Positions 1 to 8,586 of a stretch of 64,000 bases of DNA are shown here, one piece after another. A model generated the notes under the pieces. The model saw only the letters and a list, made by a program, of their open reading frames with translations, had not been told where the DNA came from and made no database searches. Every line of letters starts with the position of its first letter. Within the stretch, counting starts at the first letter, position 1. Origin of the DNA: Flavobacterium tiangeerense (GTDB taxonomy: Bacteria > Bacteroidota > Bacteroidia > Flavobacteriales > Flavobacteriaceae); assembly GCF_007830355.1 (NCBI RefSeq), contig NZ_VLKO01000007.1, forward strand, positions 1 through 64,000, read 5' to 3'. The position numbers and the translations under genes are program-made.

Positions 1-1692
1 ATTGCCTCTGGAGCTGCTTCGGCTACGGGTACCATTATCGACAATAACAATGCGATGATAGTAGCTGTAAATGACAATGTAGGCTTGGTTAATGGGATAA
101 CTGGTGGTGCAACAGGTATCAACGTTTTAGATAATGATACCTTAAATGGAGTATTATTATCACATTCAGATGTTGTTATAACTTTTGTACCTAATGGCCC
201 AATTACTGTAGGTTCTGACGGAAAAATCAGAGTATCACCTAATACACCAGCTGGAGTGTACACAGTTCAATATACTATATGTGAAACTATTAATCCTAGT
301 AATTGTTCTATTGGGACTGTTACTGTAAATGTGGTAAGTGCAACTATGGTATTAACTGATGATGTTTACTCAGGTTTAAGCTGCAGTACTACAGGCATAA
401 TTGGAAATATATTGACTAATGACACTTTCAACAACAGTCCATTATCTGCAGATAATATCAACGTAACGATACTTACTGGCCAAAATTCAAACATTCTGTT
501 AGATAATTTAGGAAATCTTAGTATATCAAATAACATACCTACAGGACAATACGATTTGACTTACCAAGTATGCGAAAAACTAAATCCTTTAAATTGTCAA
601 ACGGCAAAAATTACAATTGTAATTAGTGACTTAGTTAGACCTACAATTGCAGCATTACCAGCAATTACAACTGTTTCTTGTGGTACAATACTAAATTTTG
701 CACAAGCAACAGCAACTGATAATTGTGGAGCTGCAAGCTTAAGTTTTGTAGATATCACAACAGCAGGAAATTGTGCAGGATCTTATACAGTAACAAGAAC
801 TTGGACTGCTAGAGACGCTGCCGGTAATACTACAACAGCTTCGCAAATAATAAATGTTCAAGATAATCAAGGACCTATTACTGCTACCGCTTTCCAACAA
901 AATGTAAATGTTAATTGCGATGCAATCCCAGTGAAACCTGAATTAGTCTTTACAGATGCATGTTCAAGTATAGCATCAAATAACTATACAGAAACAATTA
1001 ATAACAACAATTCAAATTCATACACAATTGTTAGAGAATGGTTGGTAACAGATACATGCGGAAATACATCTAGGTTCACACAGAATGTGAATGTAACTAA
1101 TGTAAATGAATTAAAAACAATAGATAGTTCTGCGTGTAATGGTGATTCAGCTTTAATCAATTTGAGAAGTTTACTACCAACAGGAATATCTACAAATGGA
1201 ACTTGGACTGATATCAATACTACCGGTGCTTTGCAAGGAGATCAATTTAATCCTTTTGGTCAAAGCTTAGGAGATAAAGTATTTGAATACAAAGTGGTTG
1301 ATACTACATGTCCTCAAACCTATAGAATAACGATTAAAGTCAATGATGATTGTTTAGTATTAGATTGTGGAACAGTAAAAGTATTTAATGCTATATCTGT
1401 AAATAATGACGGTGTTAACGATAAATTAGTAATTGAAAACATTGACAATACCACTTGTTATCCAGAAAACAGCATCGAAATCTTTAACCGTTGGGGTGTT
1501 TCAGTTTTTGAAACTAAAAACTATAACAACCAAACTAATTATTTTGATGGATACTCTAGAGGTAGAACAACTATAAAAGATACTAACAGTCTACCTACTG
1601 GAACTTATTTCTATATTTTAAACTACACTGCTATTATAGATGGTAAAACTCAAGTTAAAAAACTTAGTGGCTATTTGTACATAAATCAATAA
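1..1692 (+). CDS. T9SS type B sorting-domain surface protein (3' part only)
   Basis: The reading frame is open from base 1, before the first ATG at 55, so this is the C-terminal part of a larger protein that begins outside the window. What is visible is a string of beta-sandwich-like repeats rich in Asn, Thr and Val, with paired cysteines and phrases such as 'DNCGAASLSF' and 'TRTWTARDAAGN' typical of HYR/Ig-like repeats in bacteroidete adhesins. The last ~90 residues (NDGVNDKLVIENID, IEIFNRWGVSVFE, LPTGTYFYILNY, SGYLYINQ) match the gliding-motility-associated C-terminal domain (CHU_C, T9SS type B signal), which routes proteins through the type IX secretion system to the cell surface. The ligand or substrate is unknown. 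A strong terminator follows the stop. Confidence 0.9.
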   Translation: MASGAASATGTIIDNNNAMIVAVNDNVGLVNGITGGATGINVLDNDTLNGVLLSHSDVVITFVPNGPITVGSDGKIRVSPNTPAGVYTVQYTICETINPSNCSIGTVTVNVVSATMVLTDDVYSGLSCSTTGIIGNILTNDTFNNSPLSADNINVTILTGQNSNILLDNLGNLSISNNIPTGQYDLTYQVCEKLNPLNCQTAKITIVISDLVRPTIAALPAITTVSCGTILNFAQATATDNCGAASLSFVDITTAGNCAGSYTVTRTWTARDAAGNTTTASQIINVQDNQGPITATAFQQNVNVNCDAIPVKPELVFTDACSSIASNNYTETINNNNSNSYTIVREWLVTDTCGNTSRFTQNVNVTNVNELKTIDSSACNGDSALINLRSLLPTGISTNGTWTDINTTGALQGDQFNPFGQSLGDKVFEYKVVDTTCPQTYRITIKVNDDCLVLDCGTVKVFNAISVNNDGVNDKLVIENIDNTTCYPENSIEIFNRWGVSVFETKNYNNQTNYFDGYSRGRTTIKDTNSLPTGTYFYILNYTAIIDGKTQVKKLSGYLYINQ

Positions 1693-1710
1693 ATCAATTT
1701 AATTTTATTT

Positions 1711-1742
1711 AAAACCTGAGGCTAACCCCTCAGGTTTTTTTT
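1711..1742 (+). terminator. Rho-independent terminator of the T9SS surface protein gene
   Basis: A perfect 11-bp stem (AAAACCTGAGG at 1711-1721 with CCTCAGGTTTT at 1728-1738) with a 6-base loop runs into a T tract, 19 bases after the stop codon. Confidence 0.9.
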
Positions 1743-2020
1743 GCTATACTATGTAAAAAATAAATTAGCTAAATAGAGAGTAAAATGAATTGGTAGAAAG
1801 CTCAAACAAGATTTATGAAGAGGAATATTTACTTGTCTTTTATCTTAAACGTTACCTGAGTGATAATAACTGTAAAGAATTCACCTCTTGATTTTCTAAA
1901 AATAAATCACTTTTAATTCGATCATAAAAGATTCAATTGTATTTATTTACAATTGTAGATGCTAATAAAATAGCGTCAAATAAAACTTAAATTAGACCTT
2001 AAAACAGAAACTAGTAGAAA
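1743..2020. other. Intergenic stretch without a recognisable gene
   Basis: This AT-rich region lies between two convergent terminators. The only open frame of note is a 35-codon stretch at 1784-1891 without an ATG start. It reads like protein (KIYEEEYLLVFYLKRYLSDN) but is too short to call. Nothing else is seen. Confidence 0.4.
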
Positions 2021-2021
2021 T

Positions 2022-2055
2022 AAAAAAGCTACCTCATAGTTATGAGATAGCTTCA
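2022..2055 (-). terminator. Terminator of the CAP-domain lipoprotein gene
   Basis: Read on the minus strand, AAGCTATCTCATA pairs with TATGAGGTAGCTT (one G-T pair), followed by a run of T. It lies about 20 bases beyond the stop of the gene ending at 2075. Confidence 0.8.
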
Positions 2056-2074
2056 AAAAAAAAATTTAAAAAAC

Positions 2075-2578
2075 TTAAATTCTAGCAAATAAATTTGTGA
2101 AATATTTTCTACCAGTTGTAGGATGTTCTTTAACTGCTAGACCAAAGTGAGTAAAATTACCTTCGATTACTGCTTTGTGTCCTGGACTTGCAAGCCATGC
2201 ATTAAGAACAGATTGGGGTGTACTATAATTATAAGCTACATTTTCACTTACTGATTTCGCTCCTAAGGTTTGAATAATATTTTCTGATCTTTCTACAAAA
2301 TTGTTATGATTAACAACGTTATTTTCTATCATGTAATTATCATGTTCCTCAGACTTGAAAGACATATGATTTATTTTCAAAAGAGGGTTTAACCCTTTGC
2401 TAACTCGATATGAATTTATTAAATCCATCGTTTCAATCTCAAACACACTGTAATTGTAATTAGAAACTTTTTGTACAGTTGTTTCATTTGTTTGTTCATC
2501 AGAACTATTTGATGAACACGAAGCTGAGATACATACCACTAAACTAAGTAATAATGTACGAAGTAATTTTGTAGTCAT
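2075..2578 (-). CDS. CAP/SCP-domain lipoprotein
   Basis: A 167-residue protein with a lipoprotein signal peptide: a basic start, a hydrophobic core, then SASC at about residue 20, so it is probably anchored in the membrane. The rest is a single CAP (SCP/PR1-like) domain with an N-terminal helix containing the pattern LINSYRVSKGLNPL, the HDNYMIENNVVNH region carrying the first conserved histidine, SENVAY, and the LNAWLASPGHKAVI segment with the second conserved histidine. Bacterial CAP proteins (YkwD-like) are secreted or surface proteins whose biochemical role is mostly unknown. It appears to be transcribed alone, with its own terminator downstream. Confidence 0.88.
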   Translation of the reverse strand: MTTKLLRTLLLSLVVCISASCSSNSSDEQTNETTVQKVSNYNYSVFEIETMDLINSYRVSKGLNPLLKINHMSFKSEEHDNYMIENNVVNHNNFVERSENIIQTLGAKSVSENVAYNYSTPQSVLNAWLASPGHKAVIEGNFTHFGLAVKEHPTTGRKYFTNLFARI

Positions 2579-2739
2579 AATGTAGTAGGTTAAACTTAAA
2601 GTCGATTGTGGGGCAACAAACTTTAAAATTAGTAATCTAATTTTATTTTCTTATTCAAATATAGATAAAAAATCCGTTATAAGGTAAATAAAATCGATGA
2701 ACTACATTAATAAAACAAAATTGTAAGTTTTATTACATA

Positions 2740-3384
2740 TTATGGAGCAAGTCTGTCAATTTTCCAAGATTGATCGTTTTGAAAAATATAACGTATTCTG
2801 TCATGTAAACGATTAGGACGACCTTGCCAAAACTCTACTTCTGAAGGACTTACAATAAAGCCTCCCCAATATTCAGGTCTTGAAATAGGAGTATTAGAAA
2901 ACTCTTTTTCTAACTTTAAAAGTGTAGTTTCCAAAACTTCTCTTGACGAAACAACTTCACTTTGGTTAGATGCAATTGCCCCAAGTTTACTACCATCTGG
3001 TCTGGAGTCAAAATAATTGTCTGAAATCATTTCAGAAGTTTTAGTGGCTACTCCTTTAATAATCACCTGACGTTCCATAGTATGCCAAAAAAATGACAAA
3101 CAAACTTTATCATTCTCTAAAATAGCTTTACCCTTTTCTGAATTATAATTGGTATAAAAAATGAAACCTTCTTCAGAAAATTTCTTTAATAAAACGACTC
3201 TCGCTCTTGGAAAACCGTCTAAACCAATTGTTGATAATGTCATGGCATTTACCTCACTATCTCCTCCATGGTCTTCAACTTCATGAAACCATCTATTAAA
3301 TAAATTTATAGGATCTTCTGGAATGTTACTTTCTAAAAGTTCACTTTTATCATATGACTTTCTATAATCACTTAAATCATTCAT
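2740..3384 (-). CDS. pdxH: Pyridoxamine 5'-phosphate oxidase
   Basis: The product (214 residues, the usual length) is an FMN-dependent cytoplasmic enzyme that oxidises pyridoxamine or pyridoxine 5'-phosphate to pyridoxal 5'-phosphate, the last step of vitamin B6 cofactor synthesis and salvage. The sequence shows the FMN-binding RVVLLKKF and FYTNYNSEKG segments near residues 65-90 and the C-terminal signature PEYWGGF...EFWQGRPNRLHDR. It is the last gene of a minus-strand run pyrR-pyrB-orf-rnz-pdxH, 40 bases after rnz, so it is probably co-transcribed. Confidence 0.96.
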   Translation of the reverse strand: MNDLSDYRKSYDKSELLESNIPEDPINLFNRWFHEVEDHGGDSEVNAMTLSTIGLDGFPRARVVLLKKFSEEGFIFYTNYNSEKGKAILENDKVCLSFFWHTMERQVIIKGVATKTSEMISDNYFDSRPDGSKLGAIASNQSEVVSSREVLETTLLKLEKEFSNTPISRPEYWGGFIVSPSEVEFWQGRPNRLHDRIRYIFQNDQSWKIDRLAP

Positions 3385-3424
3385 TATCGTATAGTTTAAA
3401 TAGTGTTTTTAAATTATTTGTATT

Positions 3425-4330
3425 TTAAAATTCAAAGCTTTTACCGTCGTCACCAAGTAATACATTAGGAAAAACAGTTTCTGCTTCTTGCTTGAACATT
3501 TCAATACTTTCATAGCGTGTTGAATAATGTCCTAGAACTAATTGTTTTGCATTAGCTTTCAGGGCAATTAAAGCAGCTTCTTTGGCAGTAGAATGTAATG
3601 TTTTTTTAGCTAAATTTTCCTCTGATTGTAAGAAAGTCGATTCGTGGTACAAAACTTCTACATTACTTATAATAGGAAGTATGTCTTCATTATAAACTGT
3701 ATCAGAACAAAATGCATAACTAAGAGCTGGAATAGGTTCAAAAGTAAGATCCTCATTTAAAACAACACTACCGTCTTCTAAGGTGATATCTCTTCCGTTT
3801 TTAATATTTTGGTAATAACAAGTATCTATAGCATAGTTTTGTACTGCTTCAATATTTAATTTTCGCTCTCCTATTTTTTCTTGGAACAAAAAACCATTGG
3901 TATACACTCTATGCTTAAGCGGAATTGTTTTGACAACAACTTTATGGTCCTCAAAAATTATTTCACTTTCTAAGGATTCTAATTCATGAAAATACAATCC
4001 ATAATTTGTCCAAGAGTTTGATAATCTCAGTTGTAATTTTATAATCTCTTTAATCCCTTTGGGACCATAAATATGTAAATCAGTAGTCCTATTTAATAAT
4101 GAAAATGTAGATATCAAACCTACTAAACCAAAAAAGTGGTCTCCGTGTAAATGCGAAATAAAAATATGATTGATTCTAGAAAACTTCACTTTATTTTTTC
4201 GAAGCTGAACTTGTGTACCTTCGCCACAATCAATTAAGAAGAGCCTGTTATTAATATCTAAAACCTGTGATGTAGGATTTGTAAAAGTCCTAGGAGTGGC
4301 TGCATAGCAACCAAGTATTGTTAATTTCAA
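3425..4330 (-). CDS. rnz: Ribonuclease Z (tRNA 3' processing endonuclease)
   Basis: A zinc-dependent metallo-beta-lactamase-fold nuclease that trims the 3' trailer of tRNA precursors. It has the zinc motif HLHGDHFFGL, the N-terminal LTILGCYAATPR and the DCGEGTQVQLRK strand, and a C-terminal GHYSTRY motif. The longest ATG frame starts at 4369, but flavobacterial homologues normally begin with (M)KLTILGCYAATPR. A TTG codon at 4330 stands exactly there and gives a 301-residue product, so I chose it; the 13 extra residues of the longer frame look like leader sequence. The gene is followed after 40 bases by pdxH and preceded by the small orf at 4401. Confidence 0.93.
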   Translation of the reverse strand: MKLTILGCYAATPRTFTNPTSQVLDINNRLFLIDCGEGTQVQLRKNKVKFSRINHIFISHLHGDHFFGLVGLISTFSLLNRTTDLHIYGPKGIKEIIKLQLRLSNSWTNYGLYFHELESLESEIIFEDHKVVVKTIPLKHRVYTNGFLFQEKIGERKLNIEAVQNYAIDTCYYQNIKNGRDITLEDGSVVLNEDLTFEPIPALSYAFCSDTVYNEDILPIISNVEVLYHESTFLQSEENLAKKTLHSTAKEAALIALKANAKQLVLGHYSTRYESIEMFKQEAETVFPNVLLGDDGKSFEF

Positions 4331-4400
4331 GGTGTTTTTAATTCGATTATTTATACTTGCTTGAATCAATCAATAGGTTTAAAAAACCGAATTCAATTGA

Positions 4401-4733
4401 TTAAAAGCCTAAATCTCTTTCAATCTCTTCCATTTCAATAATGTCATGTGCCTCTAATAATGATGGAACAACAGTTAATTTTGATGGAACTGCATTATAA
4501 TCAAAATCAGAGGTCACTATTACAAATGACTTTTTTGCTTTTTTATGATCTTTTGATAAAGGCAAAAAAAGTTTTATGTCTGATATTGACATACTTTGAT
4601 ACATCAACAAATCAATAATTATGTTATGCTTTTCAAATGTTTTGTATTGGTGCGTAATTTTCATTAAAAAAGATGTAAAGTCACCTTGTGTATCTCGAAT
4701 TACTATTGTGTGTCCTTTTTGATCTACTTTCAT
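4401..4733 (-). CDS. Conserved small protein, STAS-like, in the pyr-rnz operon
   Basis: A 110-residue soluble protein with no signal peptide or membrane segment. Alternating beta strands and helices (HTIVIRDTQGDFTSFLMKI; NIIIDLLMYQSMSISDIKLF; KKSFVIVTSDFDYNAVP) suggest a STAS / anti-sigma-antagonist-like fold, but there is no clear phosphorylatable serine motif. Homologues sit upstream of rnz in many flavobacteria and, from memory, are sometimes mislabelled ribonuclease Z; this protein has no metal-binding HxHxDH motif and cannot be one. It lies 31 bases or less from rnz and 67 bases from pyrB. Function unknown; a link to RNA or nucleotide metabolism is only suggested by position. Confidence 0.75.
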   Translation of the reverse strand: MKVDQKGHTIVIRDTQGDFTSFLMKITHQYKTFEKHNIIIDLLMYQSMSISDIKLFLPLSKDHKKAKKSFVIVTSDFDYNAVPSKLTVVPSLLEAHDIIEMEEIERDLGF

Positions 4734-4800
4734 GATATTAAATTTAAATACATTTTTAAAAATCTAGTGCGGAATTATTTATCTAAAGTACTGAATACCG

Positions 4801-5727
4801 CTATTGAATTTTTGAGGCCAATAAATAAATAACCGCCATACGAATAGCTACACCATTTTCAACTTGATTCAAAATTACAGATTGGCGATGATCTGCTACC
4901 TCACTTGTAATCTCAACGCCTCTGTTGATTGGACCAGGGTGCATAATTACGATTTCTTTACTTAACGATTCTAAAAGCGTTTTATCTAAGCCGTATTGCT
5001 GAGCATATTCACGTGTTGATGGAAAAAAATTAACATCCATACGCTCATTTTGTACACGCAACATATTAGCCACATCACACCATTCTAATGCTTTTCTTAA
5101 ATCAGGTTCAACACCTACCCCTAATGAGTTGATGTATCTTGGTATTAACGTTTTTGGTCCACACACTTTTACCTCGGCTCCTTGCATTTGCAAAGCATAG
5201 ATATTAGACAGTGCCACTCTTGAATGCAAAACATCACCAACTATGACAACTTTTTTACCCGCAACTTCGCCTAAACGCTCTCTTATAGAATAACTATCTA
5301 GTAAGGCCTGTGTAGGATGCTCATGAGCTCCATCGCCTGCGTTGACAATACTTGCTTTGACATTTTTTGATAAAAAATATGCGGCACCCGGATTAGAATG
5401 TCGCATTACTACCATATCTACTTTCATAGATAAGATGTTGTTCACGGTGTCTATTAATGTTTCGCCTTTCTTTACTGAGGATTGTGCAGCCGAAAAACTA
5501 ATAACATCAGCACTCAAACGTTTTTGAGCTAATTCAAAAGAAAGCTTTGTTCGTGTACTGTTTTCAAAAAAAATATTAGCAATGGTAATATCTCGTAATG
5601 AAGGCACTTTCTTTATCGGTCTATTAATAACTTCTTTAAAATGATCTGCGGTTTCAAATATCAAGTCAATATCATTTTTATTGATGTACTTTATACCTAA
5701 TAAATGATTTACGCTTAATTCTTTCAT
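4801..5727 (-). CDS. pyrB: Aspartate carbamoyltransferase catalytic subunit
   Basis: This enzyme condenses carbamoyl phosphate and L-aspartate to N-carbamoyl-aspartate, the committed step of de novo pyrimidine synthesis. At 308 residues it has the expected catalytic-chain length. Visible motifs are the carbamoyl-phosphate loop FFENSTRTKLSFE near residues 53-65, the HPTQALLD segment that follows the 'GDGAHEH' loop, and the aspartate-binding HPGPINRGVEI near the C terminus. No pyrI regulatory-chain gene is adjacent. It follows pyrR by 35 bases, so it is probably under pyrR-linked control in the same transcript. Confidence 0.97.
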   Translation of the reverse strand: MKELSVNHLLGIKYINKNDIDLIFETADHFKEVINRPIKKVPSLRDITIANIFFENSTRTKLSFELAQKRLSADVISFSAAQSSVKKGETLIDTVNNILSMKVDMVVMRHSNPGAAYFLSKNVKASIVNAGDGAHEHPTQALLDSYSIRERLGEVAGKKVVIVGDVLHSRVALSNIYALQMQGAEVKVCGPKTLIPRYINSLGVGVEPDLRKALEWCDVANMLRVQNERMDVNFFPSTREYAQQYGLDKTLLESLSKEIVIMHPGPINRGVEITSEVADHRQSVILNQVENGVAIRMAVIYLLASKIQ

Positions 5728-5762
5728 TTCTATTTACGATTATATTTTCTGGTTTACAATTG

Positions 5763-6308
5763 CTAGGATTCACTTGTGATTAAATAAACACCATCTTCTC
5801 CATCATTTTCTTTCCAACTAACTTTTACTTTTTCATTATTGATAGCATCTACCTGTCTTCCTCTATAATCAGGTTGAATGGGTAAATTACGGCTGAATCG
5901 TCTGTCAATTAAGACTAGCAATTCAATTTCTGATGGCCTACCAAAGGATTGGATTGCAGTTAATGCTGATCGAATACTACGACCGGTAAATAACACATCA
6001 TCAATAAATATTACTTTTTTATTTTCAACAATAAAGTTGATCTTAGTTTTATTGGCTTCTAATGGTTTATCCGTTCTTCTAAAGTCATCTCTAAAAAAGG
6101 TGATATCGAGATATCCCAACTGGATTTCAGGAGTTTGATATTCATCTTGCAAAATTTCTTTTAAACGTTCGGCTAAAAAAACTCCTCTTGGTTGAATTCC
6201 TACCAAAATCGTATCTGAAAAATTAAGGTGCTTTTCTATTAATTGACAAGCCAAACGGTGTAAAATTATAGTAACTTCTTTAGCAGTAAGCAATACTTTT
6301 TGGCTCAT
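5763..6308 (-). CDS. pyrR: PyrR-type phosphoribosyltransferase (pyrimidine operon regulator / uracil PRTase)
   Basis: A 181-residue type I phosphoribosyltransferase. The PRPP-binding motif appears as VIFIDDVLFTGRSIRSAL, and the flexible-loop region and DYRGRQVDAI segment match PyrR. In Firmicutes PyrR binds pyr mRNA in response to UMP; in Bacteroidota the regulatory role is less certain and the protein may mainly act in uracil salvage. It is the first gene of the pyrR-pyrB-orf-rnz-pdxH run. I see no obvious attenuator hairpin in the short pyrR-pyrB gap (35 bases), so regulation by attenuation there is not supported by the sequence. Confidence 0.92.
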   Translation of the reverse strand: MSQKVLLTAKEVTIILHRLACQLIEKHLNFSDTILVGIQPRGVFLAERLKEILQDEYQTPEIQLGYLDITFFRDDFRRTDKPLEANKTKINFIVENKKVIFIDDVLFTGRSIRSALTAIQSFGRPSEIELLVLIDRRFSRNLPIQPDYRGRQVDAINNEKVKVSWKENDGEDGVYLITSES

Positions 6309-6331
6309 AGCGAGTTTATTCTTTGGTTACA

Positions 6332-6364
6332 CAAATATACAAATACATATTTAGCATTTTCAAA
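6332..6364 (-). promoter_or_regulatory. Bacteroidota-type promoter of the pyrR operon
   Basis: Read on the minus strand, TTTG (6364-6361) lies 21 bases before TATATTTG (6339-6332). This fits the Bacteroidota housekeeping consensus TTTG - N19-21 - TAnnTTTG, just upstream of the pyrR start at 6308. Confidence 0.6.
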
Positions 6365-6505
6365 TTAAATCTACACAAATACAACAGGATTGTATAAAAA
6401 ATAGCTTGATTTCATTCTATAATTTTCTACTGTAATTATGTAACAAACATTATTATTATTAAATCTAATTTTACCAAATATAAAAACAATTCAAAAACTT
6501 AAATC

Positions 6506-6679
6506 ATGCAAAAAATATTTACAAGAATCTCATTATTATCTTTACTTCTAATCACTTTATCAAGTTGTTCCATTGTTAAGGGAATTTTTAAAGCTGGTGT
6601 AGGCGTGGGTATTTTTTTAGTTATTGCTATTATTGCAATTTTACTTTTTATAATCACAAAAATATTCAAAAGAAAATAA
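6506..6679 (+). CDS. Small lipoprotein with one membrane helix
   Basis: A 57-residue frame that is easily missed because of its size. Residues 1-21 form a lipoprotein signal (MQKIFTRISLL...TLSSC, lipobox with Cys 21). A glycine-containing hydrophobic helix follows (AGVGVGIFLVIAIIAILLFII, about residues 30-50), and the protein ends in a basic tail TKIFKRK. Small lipoproteins of this shape are common in Flavobacterium genomes and are often carried with an unfounded phosphatidate cytidylyltransferase label. No catalytic site is possible at this length. It ends 35 bases before a bidirectional terminator. The opposite-strand frame at 6499-6690 is its shadow. Confidence 0.75.
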   Translation: MQKIFTRISLLSLLLITLSSCSIVKGIFKAGVGVGIFLVIAIIAILLFIITKIFKRK

Positions 6680-6714
6680 TAGCATTGCAAAAAACTTAAG
6701 CTAGAATTTATATC

Positions 6715-6743
6715 AAAAAAAATCCCGCAATAGCGGGATTTTT
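6715..6743. terminator. Bidirectional terminator between the small lipoprotein and the ABC-F gene
   Basis: AAAAAATCCCGC / GCGGGATTTTTT with a short AATA loop is flanked by A and T runs on both sides. It serves the plus-strand lipoprotein gene and the minus-strand ABC-F gene, whose stop is at 6746. Confidence 0.88.
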
Positions 6744-6745
6744 TA

Positions 6746-8368
<1,623 letters not shown>

Positions 8369-8443
8369 TTATCTTTTTTTAATAAATTTTTGCAAAAGTA
8401 CAAAATTCGCTTAGTTTAATTTCATTTTATCATTTTAAGTTCT

Positions 8444-8478
8444 CAAAAAAAAAGAGGACATCATTTAGACATCCTCTC
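8444..8478 (-). terminator. Terminator downstream of the hexosaminidase gene
   Basis: On the minus strand AGAGGA and TCCTCT pair around a 13-base loop and run into nine T. It lies about 110 bases after the stop of the gene ending at 8587. The rest of 8366-8586 is AT-rich and shows no gene. Confidence 0.65.
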
Positions 8479-8586
8479 TGATAATAATTTCTTATAAAAA
8501 ATTACAAATTTGAAAAAGAAATTAATACCAATTCAAAAATCAATAAAACTAAATAAACTAAACATATTAATAATTGAACTAAAAAA

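Noticed and set aside
1784..1891. A 35-codon open stretch reading KIYEEEYLLVFYLKRYLSDN that looks like protein
   Set aside because: No ATG, and it is too short to separate from chance in AT-rich DNA; possibly a gene remnant, but not supportable.
6499..6690. A 63-residue frame on the minus strand
   Set aside because: It lies exactly opposite the plus-strand lipoprotein at 6506-6679, which has a proper signal and lipobox, so it is a shadow.
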